The notes: a model not told the origin generated them from the letters alone. Shown: positions 28,392 through 37,727, numbered from the stretch's first letter. The stretch is 64,000 nucleotides of DNA from Halanaerobium saccharolyticum subsp. saccharolyticum DSM 6643 (GCF_000350165.1 NZ_CAUI01000010.1:1-64000); one strand, 5' to 3'. Program-made: numbers and translations.

Positions 28392-29414
28392 ATGTCTAAA
28401 AAAGTTGTTACATTTGGAGAAATTATGCTGCGTTTGACCCCACCGGATCATCAGCGTTTTATTCAGGCTGACACATTTAATGTTATTTATGGTGGAGGAG
28501 AAGCAAATACTGCTGTATCTTTAGCTAATTATGGTTTAGACGCTCGTTTTGTGACTAAGTTACCTAATAATCCAATCGGTCAGGCTGCTTTAAACGAAGT
28601 ACGCCGCTTTGGTGTTGATACTAATTACATTGCTCGCGGTGGAGACCGTTTAGGAATCTATTACTGCGAAAATGGTGCTAGTCAGAGACCATCTAATGTA
28701 GTTTATGATAGAGCTCATTCTGCAATTGCTGAAGCTGAGAATGCAGATTTTGACTGGGAAGAAATTTTTGCTGATGTAGACTGGTTCCACTACACAGGAA
28801 TTACCCCTGCTTTAAGCAAAAAAATGTCAGATGTTACTTTAGAAGCTGTTAAAGCTGCTAAAAAGCACGGAGTCAAAGTCAGCTGTGACTTAAATTACCG
28901 GGCTAAGCTCTGGAGTAAAGAAAGAGCCGGTCAGGTAATGGAAGGTTTAATGGAATATACTGATGTTGTAATTGCTAATGAAGAAGATGCTGAAATGGTA
29001 TTTGATATCAAGAGTGGTTCGGATATTACCGGTGGCGACTTAAATGTTGAAGGTTACAAAGATGTTGCAAAACAGTTAATCGATCGTTTCGACTTAGAAT
29101 TAGTAGGAAGTCACTTAAGAATTAGCCACAGTGCTTCTAATAATGGCTGGTTAGTTATTCTCTTTGACGGCGAGAACTTTGTCCAGTCAACTAAATATGA
29201 GATCACTATTATTGACCGTGTTGGAGGAGGAGACTCTTTTGCTGGTGGTTTAATCTATTCTTTAGTAACTGGAAAAGAGCTTCAGGAAGCTGCTGAATTT
29301 GGTGCTGCTGCTTCTGCTTTAAAACAGTCAATACCTGGTGACTTCAACCATGTAAGTGTTAAAGAAGTAGAAACTCTAGCTGGTGGAAATGCTTCTGGTA
29401 GAGTTAAGAGATAA
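28392..29414 (+). CDS. kdgK: 2-dehydro-3-deoxygluconokinase (PfkB family), copy 1
   Basis: A 340-residue PfkB sugar kinase. TFGEIMLRLTPPDHQRF opens the protein, YGGGEANTAVSLANYGL (near residue 36) is the substrate motif, and DRVGGGDSFAGGLIYSL (near residue 276) contains the catalytic Asp; the anion hole reads GGGD where many PfkB enzymes have GAGD. SCDLNYRAKLWS is typical of KDG kinases. It phosphorylates 2-keto-3-deoxygluconate to KDPG, which Eda cleaves. It starts 70 bases after eda with AGGAGG. Codon use is slightly less AT-rich than in its neighbours (CGC, TAC, GAC), as expected for high expression. Confidence 0.9.
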   Translation: MSKKVVTFGEIMLRLTPPDHQRFIQADTFNVIYGGGEANTAVSLANYGLDARFVTKLPNNPIGQAALNEVRRFGVDTNYIARGGDRLGIYYCENGASQRPSNVVYDRAHSAIAEAENADFDWEEIFADVDWFHYTGITPALSKKMSDVTLEAVKAAKKHGVKVSCDLNYRAKLWSKERAGQVMEGLMEYTDVVIANEEDAEMVFDIKSGSDITGGDLNVEGYKDVAKQLIDRFDLELVGSHLRISHSASNNGWLVILFDGENFVQSTKYEITIIDRVGGGDSFAGGLIYSLVTGKELQEAAEFGAAASALKQSIPGDFNHVSVKEVETLAGGNASGRVKR

Positions 29415-29440
29415 ATAGTTAATAATTCTAAGCAAATAGA

Positions 29441-29472
29441 AAGGCTGCAGTTTATGGCTGTGGCCTTTTTTT
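29441..29472 (+). terminator. Terminator after kdgK copy 1
   Basis: AAGGCTGCAG (29441-29450) pairs with CTGTGGCCTT (29458-29467; two G-T pairs), then T to 29472. It separates the first KDG kinase gene from the second. Confidence 0.78.
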
Positions 29473-29520
29473 CAAATTTAGCATTAATGGCAAATCTTTA
29501 TTTTTTAGGAGTGATTTAAA

Positions 29521-30480
29521 ATGATTGATCTTGTTACTATTGGAGAGACAATGGCAGCAATGGCACCAAATGAAGTAGGTTCACTAAAATATTTAAATAC
29601 TTTTTCCAAATATATAGCGGGAGCAGAATCTAATGTTGCAATTGGGGTTAAGCGGCTTGGTTTTAATTCTGGCTGGATCAGTAAACTGGGGAAAGATCCA
29701 CTTGGTGATTATGTAGAATTTTTTGTACGTGGTGAAGGAGTAGATGTTTCTCAGGTTAAAAGAGATAAAGAGCACAGAACAGGGATCCTGATTAAAGAAA
29801 TGCATACAACTAAAGAGCCCAAGGTTTTTTATTACCGTGAAAATTCTGCTGCCAGCTGTCTGACTGAAGAAGATATAGATCAGAACTATATAAAAAATGC
29901 CAGGCACCTTCATTTAACTGGAATTACACCGGCTTTAAGTCAGAGTGCTCAGGCGGCTTTTTTTAAAGCTCTGCAGGTAGCAAGAGAAAACAATTTAAAA
30001 ATTTCTTTTGACCCTAATTTAAGGCTGAAACTCTGGGATTCTATTGAAGAAATGAAAAAAGTCATGTTAAAAATTATCCCTCAGGTTAATGTTTTGCTGC
30101 CGGGAGTTGAGGAAGGAGAAATTCTGCTTGGACAGTCTGATCCAGAAGAGATTATTAAGGAATTTTACGAAATGATGGAACCAGGATCTCTGATAGTACT
30201 CAAAATTGGAGCAGAAGGTGCTTTATATTATCAGGGTGATCAGATTGAACATGTTGAACCTTATTGTGTGGATAATATAGTTGATTTAATTGGTGCAGGA
30301 GATGCCTTTGCAGCTGGATTGATTACTGGACTTTTAAGAGAATTACCGATTCAGGAAGCGGTTGAACTTGCTAATTTAGTTGGCGCCTTATGTATTACAG
30401 TTAAAGGTGATATAGAAGGCTTACCCACCTGGGAGCAGGTTGAGATTTATCAGGGAAAAAAAGAAGAAATACACAGATGA
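29521..30480 (+). CDS. PfkB-family sugar kinase, probable second 2-dehydro-3-deoxygluconokinase
   Basis: A 319-residue PfkB kinase. The N-terminal segment LVTIGETMAAMAPNEVGSL, the substrate motif YIAGAESNVAIGVKRLGFNSGW, SFDPNLRLKLWDS and the catalytic motif DLIGAGDAFAAGLITGL are all intact. It resembles the other, more common branch of KDG kinases and is only distantly similar to the neighbouring copy. It lies after a terminator, so it may be expressed separately. The substrate could be KDG or a related 2-keto-3-deoxy acid such as KDGal. Confidence 0.82.
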   Translation: MIDLVTIGETMAAMAPNEVGSLKYLNTFSKYIAGAESNVAIGVKRLGFNSGWISKLGKDPLGDYVEFFVRGEGVDVSQVKRDKEHRTGILIKEMHTTKEPKVFYYRENSAASCLTEEDIDQNYIKNARHLHLTGITPALSQSAQAAFFKALQVARENNLKISFDPNLRLKLWDSIEEMKKVMLKIIPQVNVLLPGVEEGEILLGQSDPEEIIKEFYEMMEPGSLIVLKIGAEGALYYQGDQIEHVEPYCVDNIVDLIGAGDAFAAGLITGLLRELPIQEAVELANLVGALCITVKGDIEGLPTWEQVEIYQGKKEEIHR

Positions 30481-30520
30481 TTTAGATTATTAAAATAGAA
30501 TATATAAAGTATTAAATTGG

Positions 30521-30567
30521 AGACAGAAAAAATAATTAGTATCTTAAATAATTTTTCTGTCTTTTTT
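30521..30567 (+). terminator. Terminator after the second sugar kinase
   Basis: AGACAGAAAAAATAATT (30521-30537) pairs with AATAATTTTTCTGTCT (30547-30562) and T continues to 30567. Bases 30568-30758 are AT-rich spacer with no gene that I can see. Confidence 0.8.
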
Positions 30568-30755
30568 AATTGATTAATTACTCTACTAATCTTATAATAA
30601 TAGATATAGACCTAATTAAAGGTCAATAAATATTTATTTATAAATTGTTTGTTTTATTTAGCAGCCAATAAGATAGTTTTTGTTTAAATTTGTCATTTAA
30701 TATATAATCAATCAAGTTAATCAACATTATTATAAATGCATTTTAAACATTAGTA

Positions 30756-30764
30756 TGTTATAAT
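30756..30764 (+). promoter_or_regulatory. Candidate extended -10 promoter of the ribonucleotide reductase gene
   Basis: TGTTATAAT (30756-30764) is an extended -10 element 40 bases before the start codon. No good -35 box is visible at the proper distance, and I found no clear NrdR-box pair. Confidence 0.45.
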
Positions 30765-30804
30765 TATTTTTCTAGATTAAATTAATTTTAAGGAGGTTTT
30801 TATT

Positions 30805-33198
30805 TTGAGTAAATCTGATATGACGGTAATTAAGCGGGATGGTCGAGAAGTAGCTTATAGTCGAGATAAGATAACCAAGGCTATTTATAGAGCTATGATT
30901 GAATCCGGCGAAGATACAACAACTGAAGATGATGCAGAACAAGTAGCTTTAGATGTAGAATCAGATCTGATATTAGACTTTTATAATGAAGATCAGGTGC
31001 CAAAAGTAGAAGAAATACAAGATTTGGTAGAAGAAAAATTGATGAAGGCTGCCTATGTTACAACAGCTAAAGCCTATATTTTATATAGAAATAAAAGGCA
31101 GCAGTCGAGATTATCCAGAAAAAAGGAAAAAGAAAATCCACTTTTAACAAACGAATTTTTGAGTAAATATAAACACCAACCCAATCCTTTTCCGACAGAA
31201 CTCGGAGAATTTATTTATTATAGAACATATTCACGTTGGTTAGAAGAAGAGCAGCGCCGCGAATACTGGTGGGAAACAGTAAAAAGGGCTGTAGAATATA
31301 ACTGTTCTTTAGCTCCAACTACTAAAAAAGAAGCAGAAAAACTTTATGATAACGTATATAATCTAAGGAATTTTTTAGCAGGGCGTACACTCTGGACAGC
31401 TTCTACAGAGTCATCCAAAAAATATGGAATGAGCAATTACAACTGCTCATTTACAGTTATTGATAGCTTTAAAGCTTATCAGGACCTTTTTTATTTGCTG
31501 ATGATCGGATCAGGAGTTGGTTTTCGCGTACTTCCTCGTGACGTAGAGAAGTTGCCAAAAATAAGAACTGATATTGAAGTTATTCATAAATATTATGAAC
31601 CTGTAGAAAAAGATGAACGAAGGGAATATACAGATTTTGATTTTGATGAAGATGATGTAGTAACAGTTAATGTCGGTGATTCTAAAGAAGGATGGATTCA
31701 GTCTTTAGAATATTATTTCAAATTTTTAGTAAACCATGCTTATCGCCCCTTAAAAAGAATTATCTTTAATTATGATTCAGTTCGTCCTAAAGGGGAAAAG
31801 CTTAAAACATTTGGTGGTACAGCTTCTGGTCATCAGAGCTTAAAGAGAATGTTTACTAAGATAGATAAATTATTGAAAGAAAAGCCGGATCGAGATCTTG
31901 ACGAGATAAATCGCGTTAAATTGAAACCAATTGACGCTATGGATCTAGCAAATATTGTTGCTGAAAATGTAGTATCTGGTGGAGTTAGGCGTTCATCCCA
32001 AATCTGTCTCTTTAGTGAAGGTGATAAGGAAATAGCTCAGGCTAAGAGTAATCTGTATGTAAAAGAAGATGACGAATGGGTTATCAACAAGGAAATATCT
32101 CACCGTCAAATGAGCAATAATAGTATTTTCTACGAAGGAAAACCTTCTAAGGAACAGTTAAAATGGCATGTTAAACAGATGCGCTTTAGTGGAGAACCTG
32201 GATTTATTAATGCTGTCGAAGGTAGCCGCCGTCGTGAGAATTTCAAGGGGGTTAATCCCTGTGCAGAAATTTTATTAGATTCCAGAGGAGTTTGTAACTT
32301 AACTTCTTTAAATGTAATGGCTTTTGTTGATGAAGAAGGTAATATTGAGAAGGAAAGAATGTTTGAAGCTCAAAAACTTTCTGCTAGGTCTGGCTATAGA
32401 ATGGCTTTAATTGAATTTGAACTACCAGAATGGGATCAGATTAATAAAAGAGATAGATTAATTGGAACTTCTTTAACTGGTTGGCAGGATATGAAAAATG
32501 CTGCAGGTTTAAATGAAGCTCAAGAAGCTGAATTATTAGAAGAACTGAAAGAAGTTGCTCATAAAGCTGGTAGAGAAATTGCAAAAGAGGTAGGAGATAA
32601 TGAGCCTAAATTAATTACAACTGTTAAACCTGAAGGGACTCAAACTCAGATGCCAACAGTTTCTAGTGGTCTTCATTATTCTCATAGTGCTTATTATGTA
32701 CGCAGAGTAAGAATTTCTGCTTCTGATCCACTGGCCCGTGTCTGCGAAGAATTAGATTATCCTATTAATCCAGAAGTTGGTCAGAATCCAGATGATCCAG
32801 AAACACTTGTTGTTGAATTTCCTGTTAAAGCTCCTGAAGGGGAGGTTAAAGGAGATGTGGATGCTATTGATCAGTTAGAAACATATAAGATGTTTATGGA
32901 AAATTATGTTGATCATAATGCCTCAATTACTGTTCATGTACGAGATGATGAATGGGAAGATGTAGAAGAATGGCTGTGGGAAAACTGGAATAGTGTTGTA
33001 GGTATTTCATTCATTTCTTATAATGATAATTTTTACGATTTAATGCCTTATGAAGAAATCACTGAAGAAGAATATAATAAGCGGGTGGAAGAAATGGAAA
33101 GATTTAATCCCTCTTTAGTTTCTAAGTATGAAACTGAGTATTTAGAAAGAGAAATAGATGATGCTTCTTGTGAGACTGGCGCTTGTCCGGTAAGATAA
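30805..33198 (+). CDS. nrdJ: Adenosylcobalamin-dependent (class II) ribonucleoside-triphosphate reductase
   Basis: A 797-residue class II reductase of the monomeric RTPR type; it makes deoxyribonucleotides using B12 and needs no oxygen. An ATP-cone covers residues 1-95 (VIKRDGREVAYSRDKITKAI). NYNCSFTVIDS (near residue 214) has the first redox cysteine. NPCAEILLDSRGVCNLTSLN holds the radical cysteine and, 11 residues later, the second redox cysteine, the spacing found in Lactobacillus RTPR. The C-terminal tail CETGACPVR is likely the reductant-exchange pair. The start is TTG 30805 with AAGGAGG upstream. I considered an intein and see none. It is a single-gene unit. Confidence 0.94.
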   Translation: MSKSDMTVIKRDGREVAYSRDKITKAIYRAMIESGEDTTTEDDAEQVALDVESDLILDFYNEDQVPKVEEIQDLVEEKLMKAAYVTTAKAYILYRNKRQQSRLSRKKEKENPLLTNEFLSKYKHQPNPFPTELGEFIYYRTYSRWLEEEQRREYWWETVKRAVEYNCSLAPTTKKEAEKLYDNVYNLRNFLAGRTLWTASTESSKKYGMSNYNCSFTVIDSFKAYQDLFYLLMIGSGVGFRVLPRDVEKLPKIRTDIEVIHKYYEPVEKDERREYTDFDFDEDDVVTVNVGDSKEGWIQSLEYYFKFLVNHAYRPLKRIIFNYDSVRPKGEKLKTFGGTASGHQSLKRMFTKIDKLLKEKPDRDLDEINRVKLKPIDAMDLANIVAENVVSGGVRRSSQICLFSEGDKEIAQAKSNLYVKEDDEWVINKEISHRQMSNNSIFYEGKPSKEQLKWHVKQMRFSGEPGFINAVEGSRRRENFKGVNPCAEILLDSRGVCNLTSLNVMAFVDEEGNIEKERMFEAQKLSARSGYRMALIEFELPEWDQINKRDRLIGTSLTGWQDMKNAAGLNEAQEAELLEELKEVAHKAGREIAKEVGDNEPKLITTVKPEGTQTQMPTVSSGLHYSHSAYYVRRVRISASDPLARVCEELDYPINPEVGQNPDDPETLVVEFPVKAPEGEVKGDVDAIDQLETYKMFMENYVDHNASITVHVRDDEWEDVEEWLWENWNSVVGISFISYNDNFYDLMPYEEITEEEYNKRVEEMERFNPSLVSKYETEYLEREIDDASCETGACPVR

Positions 33199-33263
33199 AA
33201 TATTTTTATGAAATTAATATTTAAATTATTGATTAATTATAACAGAAAATAATATTTTAATTG

Positions 33264-33302
33264 AAAAAACTCCCGGCTGTTTTTTTAGCCGGGAGTTTTT
33301 TT
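33264..33302 (+). terminator. Bidirectional terminator between nrdJ and the converging membrane protein gene
   Basis: AACTCCCGGCT (33268-33278) pairs with AGCCGGGAGTT (33287-33297). It has flanking A and T runs on both sides, so it can work on both strands. Confidence 0.88.
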
Positions 33303-33309
33303 ATATCAT

Positions 33310-34185
33310 TTAAAATGTAAAACCTAAAAATAGCATTGCTGTGGTAATTAAAACAGCGATTGTACAGGCAGGAGGGTCAATGTGAGTATCTCCCCAGTCG
33401 TAGAATAGACGGGCAAAAAACTCACCAATAAATGCACCTAATATACCAAAGATGCCTCCCCAAATAACACTTCCTGTAGCTATTGCTGCAGCTGCAGCTG
33501 GAAATGCGATATGGTGGGTAACAGGTCCTTTACCTTTTGTTTCCAAAATAATTAAAGAAGCGGCTGTTATACCAAACATAATAAATTTACTGCCAGTAAC
33601 AATAGTAATATATCCAGAAACCAAACCAACGCTAAGTCCTAAAGCAAGCAGTTGAGAAAAATTCATCTGCCAGGGTAACCAAGCAATTTCTGCTGGTGGT
33701 TTCCAGCGCGAATCACTTTTATCCGGATCATAAGTACCAAAAATACCTGTTTTACTAAAAGCAAGTCTATGAATGAGTGCAGAAATTGCTACAGTTAAAG
33801 CAATTGTATCAGTAGGTGTGCCAATAGATGCAAAGAATTGATTAATTACTAAACCTAAAATACCAAAGATACCACCAACCATTAAAATATCCCAGTTTTC
33901 ATTAATTCCATACAATGGGGCTAAAATATTAGCACCATCATCGAGTTTACCTTTTTGTCCGGCATAAGCTGTTGCGGCAGCGCCACCGGCAAAAGCAATA
34001 TGAGGTCCAAATAAAGTACCAAAACCTATGGAGCCAGTAATCGCACCTCCACCAGTTGCCAGAGCTAGAGCTTCACCAGCCATTACAGCAAAACCACAGA
34101 AGATAAATGCAGGTAATGCACCTAAAGCAGCTCCGAAAGCGCCTCCCCCAAAAGCAGCAAGAACTAAGTTCAAAGTAATACCCAT
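33310..34185 (-). CDS. Multi-span membrane protein with internal duplication, function unknown
   Basis: A 291-residue, Gly/Ala-rich protein with about eight to nine hydrophobic segments. I do not recognise a named family with certainty. Two halves share signatures: GPHIAFAGGAAATAYAG (near residue 60) matches THHIAFPAAAAAIATG (near 221); VGGIFGILGLVINQFFA (near 103) matches WGGIFGILGAFIGEFFA (near 240); and SIGTPTDTIA answers DWGDTHIDPPA. Conserved His and Asp at membrane edges in both halves suggest a transporter or ion-binding site. The start is ATG with AGGAGGAA upstream. It has its own promoter with a long leader and a strong terminator. Confidence 0.8.
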   Translation of the reverse strand: MGITLNLVLAAFGGGAFGAALGALPAFIFCGFAVMAGEALALATGGGAITGSIGFGTLFGPHIAFAGGAAATAYAGQKGKLDDGANILAPLYGINENWDILMVGGIFGILGLVINQFFASIGTPTDTIALTVAISALIHRLAFSKTGIFGTYDPDKSDSRWKPPAEIAWLPWQMNFSQLLALGLSVGLVSGYITIVTGSKFIMFGITAASLIILETKGKGPVTHHIAFPAAAAAIATGSVIWGGIFGILGAFIGEFFARLFYDWGDTHIDPPACTIAVLITTAMLFLGFTF

Positions 34186-34362
34186 TCTTATTCCTCCTTT
34201 TTTTTGATATAAAAGAGTTTTTAAGAAATACCTACTTCTAGAATAATTTCAAAAAAGACATAGCCCTCCCTTCATTTTTTATTTTGTTTATGTTTTTGAG
34301 TTATTTATAAACATATATTTAAATGAAAATAATCAATATCTATTTTCTACTTCTCTATATAA

Positions 34363-34391
34363 ATTTTATCACTTTAAATAATCAATGTCAA
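34363..34391 (-). promoter_or_regulatory. Promoter of the duplicated membrane protein gene
   Basis: On the minus strand TTGACA (34391-34386), a 17-base spacer and TAAAAT (34368-34363). The transcript would carry a leader of about 170 bases before the start at 34185. I see no named riboswitch in it. The region 34186-34585 otherwise holds only the upstream DNA of the MATE gene, for which I found no convincing promoter. Confidence 0.65.
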
Positions 34392-34585
34392 AGTATTTAG
34401 AATATTATACTTATTAACAAATGAAGAGACTTGAAATATCTTTAAAGCTCTTTTGAAATAATATCTGCTATTGTTAAGCAAATAATTGTGTTATATTCAT
34501 ATAAATGCTAAAATTAAAATAGTGTGAATTTAAAAAGCACAGTAAAAGGAGATTTATTAAATTTAAGAGCGTATGGAGGGTTAAA

Positions 34586-35953
34586 ATGGTACTTAAATCA
34601 AAATCAAGTCGAATGGGTGAGGAGCCGATAGTAAAATTACTTTTTAAGTTATCAGCACCCGCAATTGCTGGTATGCTCATTCAGGCTATGTATAATATAG
34701 TGGATAGTATTTATGTAGGGCGTTTAAGTACAGATGCTCTATCTGCTTTATCTATTTCTTTTCCAGTTCAAATGTTTTTAATCGCAGTTGGTGTTGGAAC
34801 AGGAGTGGGAACCAGTTCACTGATTTCAAGATTATTAGGGAAAGGGGATAATTGTCGCGCTAACAATGTAGCAGAACATGTTTTTTTTATTGCTATTATT
34901 TATGGAATTCTGGGTGGTCTACTTGGAATATTTTATTCAGAAAATATAGTCAGACTATTTACTAATGATCCAATTTTAATAGATTTAGGTTATCAGTATA
35001 TTAATATTATTTTAACTGGTTCGATTGCAATCTTTATTCCTGCTACTTTTAACTATATTTTGCGGGGAGAGGGCAATACATTTCTACCAATGATGACCAT
35101 GATTATTGGTGCAGTTTTAAATATGATTATTGATCCTTTTTTAATTTTTGGTCTGGGTCCATTTCCACAGCTTGGTGTGGCTGGGGCTGCTTATGCAACT
35201 GTGTTTTCAAGATTTATTGGTGGTATATTTATTATTTTTGTTTTATTTAGTGATAAAAATGAATTAACTTTAAAATTAGAGGATTTCGAATTTGATTTTC
35301 AAATTATAAAGGAAATTTATAATATTGGTATTCCAGCAATGGCAAACCGCCTGCTTTTTAGTGTGTCAATTGTATTTATCAATTTAATTTTAGGAGCCTT
35401 TAATTCTACTGCCATTGCTGTCATGGGGTTAATTTTTAGAATGCAGTCTTTCTTTTTAATGATGGTTTTTGGCCTAACACAAGGTTATTTACCAATAGTT
35501 GGCTATAATTTTGGCCATAATAACCCGGAACGTATGAAAAAAACTATTATAGTCGGTAATTTAGCAGCTTTAAGTTTTGGTGTGATTGGTTTTATAATTT
35601 TTCAACTGTTTCCAGGTGCTATTATCAAATTATTTAACAGTGATCCTAAACTCTTAAATATCGGAATTGGCGCCTTGAAAAAAGTAAGTTTATCTTATTT
35701 CTTTATGGTTTTAAATATTATTGGAGTAGCAACTTTTCAGGCGGTTGGCAAAGGAATGCCAAGTTTTGCCATAACATTTTTAAGGCAGGCAATTCTTTTA
35801 GTTCCTGGGATGTATATCTTAGGCGAAATTTTTGGACTGGACGCTGTTTGGTTTTCTTTTCCAATTGCTGAATCAATTTCTTTTGTAATTATGATCAGCT
35901 GGTTGATAGCTACTATTAAAAAATCAATGAACAGAATGAGAGAAGAAGTCTAA
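34586..35953 (+). CDS. MATE family efflux transporter
   Basis: A 455-residue protein with 12 membrane segments in two six-helix halves. LFKLSAPAIAGMLIQAMYNIVDSIYVGR (from about residue 14) is the typical MATE start, GTGVGTSSLISRLLG follows near residue 71, and GIPAMANRLLFSVSIVFINLILG repeats it in the second half. PIVGYNFGHNNPERMKK (near residue 300) is another hallmark. It exports drugs or metabolites in exchange for Na+ or H+. The substrate is unknown. The start is ATG with GGAGGG upstream; the ABC exporter genes follow 62 bases later. Confidence 0.92.
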   Translation: MVLKSKSSRMGEEPIVKLLFKLSAPAIAGMLIQAMYNIVDSIYVGRLSTDALSALSISFPVQMFLIAVGVGTGVGTSSLISRLLGKGDNCRANNVAEHVFFIAIIYGILGGLLGIFYSENIVRLFTNDPILIDLGYQYINIILTGSIAIFIPATFNYILRGEGNTFLPMMTMIIGAVLNMIIDPFLIFGLGPFPQLGVAGAAYATVFSRFIGGIFIIFVLFSDKNELTLKLEDFEFDFQIIKEIYNIGIPAMANRLLFSVSIVFINLILGAFNSTAIAVMGLIFRMQSFFLMMVFGLTQGYLPIVGYNFGHNNPERMKKTIIVGNLAALSFGVIGFIIFQLFPGAIIKLFNSDPKLLNIGIGALKKVSLSYFFMVLNIIGVATFQAVGKGMPSFAITFLRQAILLVPGMYILGEIFGLDAVWFSFPIAESISFVIMISWLIATIKKSMNRMREEV

Positions 35954-36015
35954 AATAGAAGATAATAGATAAAAATAGAAGCTCTCTATATTTTGGGAGA
36001 TAGAAGGAGGAAAAA

Positions 36016-36936
36016 ATGTCTACAGCAATAAAAATCAGAGATATAAATAAGACATATGGTAATTTACAGGCATTAGATGATATAAATTTAGATATTAAAG
36101 AGGGTGAATTTTTTGGCCTGCTGGGTCCTAATGGAGCCGGCAAAAGCACTTTGATTGGAATTTTAGGTGGTTTAGTGAAAAAAGATTCGGGAACAGTCAC
36201 AGTTTTAGGCAAGGATATTATTGATAATTATAGAGAAACTAAAAAGTCTTTAGGGATTGTACCACAGGAAATAACTTTTGATCCTTACTTTACTGTTCGC
36301 GAAACTCTCGAAATGCACTCCGGTTATTTTGGGATTAAAGATAATAGTGAAAAAATTGATGAATTACTGAAAGCTTTGAGTTTAGCTGATAAAGCCGAAA
36401 TAGGACCGAGACAGTTATCAGGTGGAATGAAGAGAAGACTTTTGATTGCTAAAGCACTGGTTCATGACCCAAAAATAATTGTTTTAGATGAGCCAACAGC
36501 TGGAGTTGATGTTGAGTTAAGAAATAGCCTTTGGAATTATGTAATTCAGCTAAATAAAGAAGGTAAGACAATTATTTTAACTACCCATTATTTAGAAGAA
36601 GCGGAGGCACTTTGTGATCGGATTGCTATTATGAATAAAGGTAAAATTGTCAAGGTTGACAGCAAAGAAAGTTTGATCAATTCTATAGATAAAAAGATTA
36701 TTAAGATCAAATTTGCTGATGCAGTTCATGGATTAGAAGAAGAGTTGGTAGAAATTGATTTTAAACTGAACAATAATCAAAGACAGATTGAAATTGAAAC
36801 AGCAAAAAAAGATTTAGATAAAATTATGAGAAAAATTAATGCTTTGAATCTAGATATTGTCGATATTGATATTGAAAGTGCAAAGTTGGAAGATGTCTTT
36901 ATTAAGCTAACTAATTTAGGAGGTGACGACAATTAA
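36016..36936 (+). CDS. ABC-2 type exporter, ATP-binding protein
   Basis: A 306-residue ATPase. Walker A LLGPNGAGKSTLIGIL (near residue 35), signature RQLSGGMKRRLLIAKAL, Walker B IIVLDEPTAGVD and the switch TTHYLEEAEALCDRIAIM are intact. The C-terminal 90 residues match the extension typical of ABC-2 drug/lipid exporters (NodI/CcmA/DrrA type). The permease gene overlaps its end. The start is ATG with GAAGGAGG upstream. Confidence 0.93.
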   Translation: MSTAIKIRDINKTYGNLQALDDINLDIKEGEFFGLLGPNGAGKSTLIGILGGLVKKDSGTVTVLGKDIIDNYRETKKSLGIVPQEITFDPYFTVRETLEMHSGYFGIKDNSEKIDELLKALSLADKAEIGPRQLSGGMKRRLLIAKALVHDPKIIVLDEPTAGVDVELRNSLWNYVIQLNKEGKTIILTTHYLEEAEALCDRIAIMNKGKIVKVDSKESLINSIDKKIIKIKFADAVHGLEEELVEIDFKLNNNQRQIEIETAKKDLDKIMRKINALNLDIVDIDIESAKLEDVFIKLTNLGGDDN

Positions 36937-37693
36937 TAATATCACTTTCTTTAGTTTAGTTAAAAGAGAAGTTGCAAGATTTTCTAAAGTTGCGATTCAA
37001 ACTATATTTGCTCCTTTAATTTCAACTGGCTTATATTTAATTATATTTTCGTATTCTTTTCAGAATCGGGAGGTTGCCGGTTATGGAATACCTTATATTG
37101 ATTTTATTGTTCCTGGTTTAATTATGATGAGTTTGATTCAGAATTCATTTGCCAATACTTCCTCATCTTTAATTGGAGCAAAGTATAATGGGATAATAAT
37201 TGACTTTCTACTGGCCCCTTTTTCTTATATTGAACTTACCTTAGGTTTTATGATTGGAGGAATGGTTAGGGGAATGTTAGTGGGTAGTGTAACATATTTA
37301 GTAGCTACATTTTTTTATGGGGGAGCAGTTGCCCATCCGCTTCTAGCATTATTTTTTGCTTTTTTAGTCTCTTCAATTTTCTCTCTTTTTGGAATAGTTG
37401 CTGGTTTATGGGCGGAAAAGTTTGATCACGTGTCTATTTTTTCTAACTTTTTTATCACCCCATTGACTTTTTTAAGCGGAGTTTTTTACTCTGTTAAGGG
37501 ACTGCCGGGAATTTGGAGTACGGTATCTTTATTCAACCCGGTCTTTTATATGGTTGATGCTTTTCGTTATGCTTTTGTCGGCCAGTCTGATATTACACCA
37601 GCTTTTTCGGCTTTAGTAATCAGTAGTTTGGTGATTATTTTGTTATCATTAGTTACTTATTTATTTAAGATTGGTTATAAGGTTAAGAGTTAA
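36923..37693 (+). CDS. ABC-2 type exporter, permease protein
   Basis: About 256 residues with six membrane segments. The ABC-2 signature is in FFITPLTFLSGVFYSVKGLP (near residue 176), followed by NPVFYMVDAFRYAFVG. It pairs with the upstream ATPase as a NodJ-type exporter; the substrate is unknown. The start is unclear. GTG 36923 lies inside the perfect ribosome site AGGAGGTGA (36920-36928) with no spacing. The only well-placed in-frame codon is ATT 36932, seven bases after AGGAGGT, so an unusual ATT start should be considered. Confidence 0.88.
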   Translation: MTTINNITFFSLVKREVARFSKVAIQTIFAPLISTGLYLIIFSYSFQNREVAGYGIPYIDFIVPGLIMMSLIQNSFANTSSSLIGAKYNGIIIDFLLAPFSYIELTLGFMIGGMVRGMLVGSVTYLVATFFYGGAVAHPLLALFFAFLVSSIFSLFGIVAGLWAEKFDHVSIFSNFFITPLTFLSGVFYSVKGLPGIWSTVSLFNPVFYMVDAFRYAFVGQSDITPAFSALVISSLVIILLSLVTYLFKIGYKVKS

Positions 37694-37727
37694 TGAATTA
37701 AAGTCGATATTTTGTTATTTGTGTTAA

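Noticed and set aside
30805-33198. Possible intein or split in the ribonucleotide reductase gene
   Set aside because: The extra length relative to the Lactobacillus enzyme is spread through the ATP-cone and loops. No intein splice motifs are visible and the active-site spacing is normal.
35965-36005. Weak inverted repeat CTCTCTATATTTTGGGAGA before the ABC exporter genes
   Set aside because: The stem is imperfect and has no T run; a terminator or operator cannot be supported.
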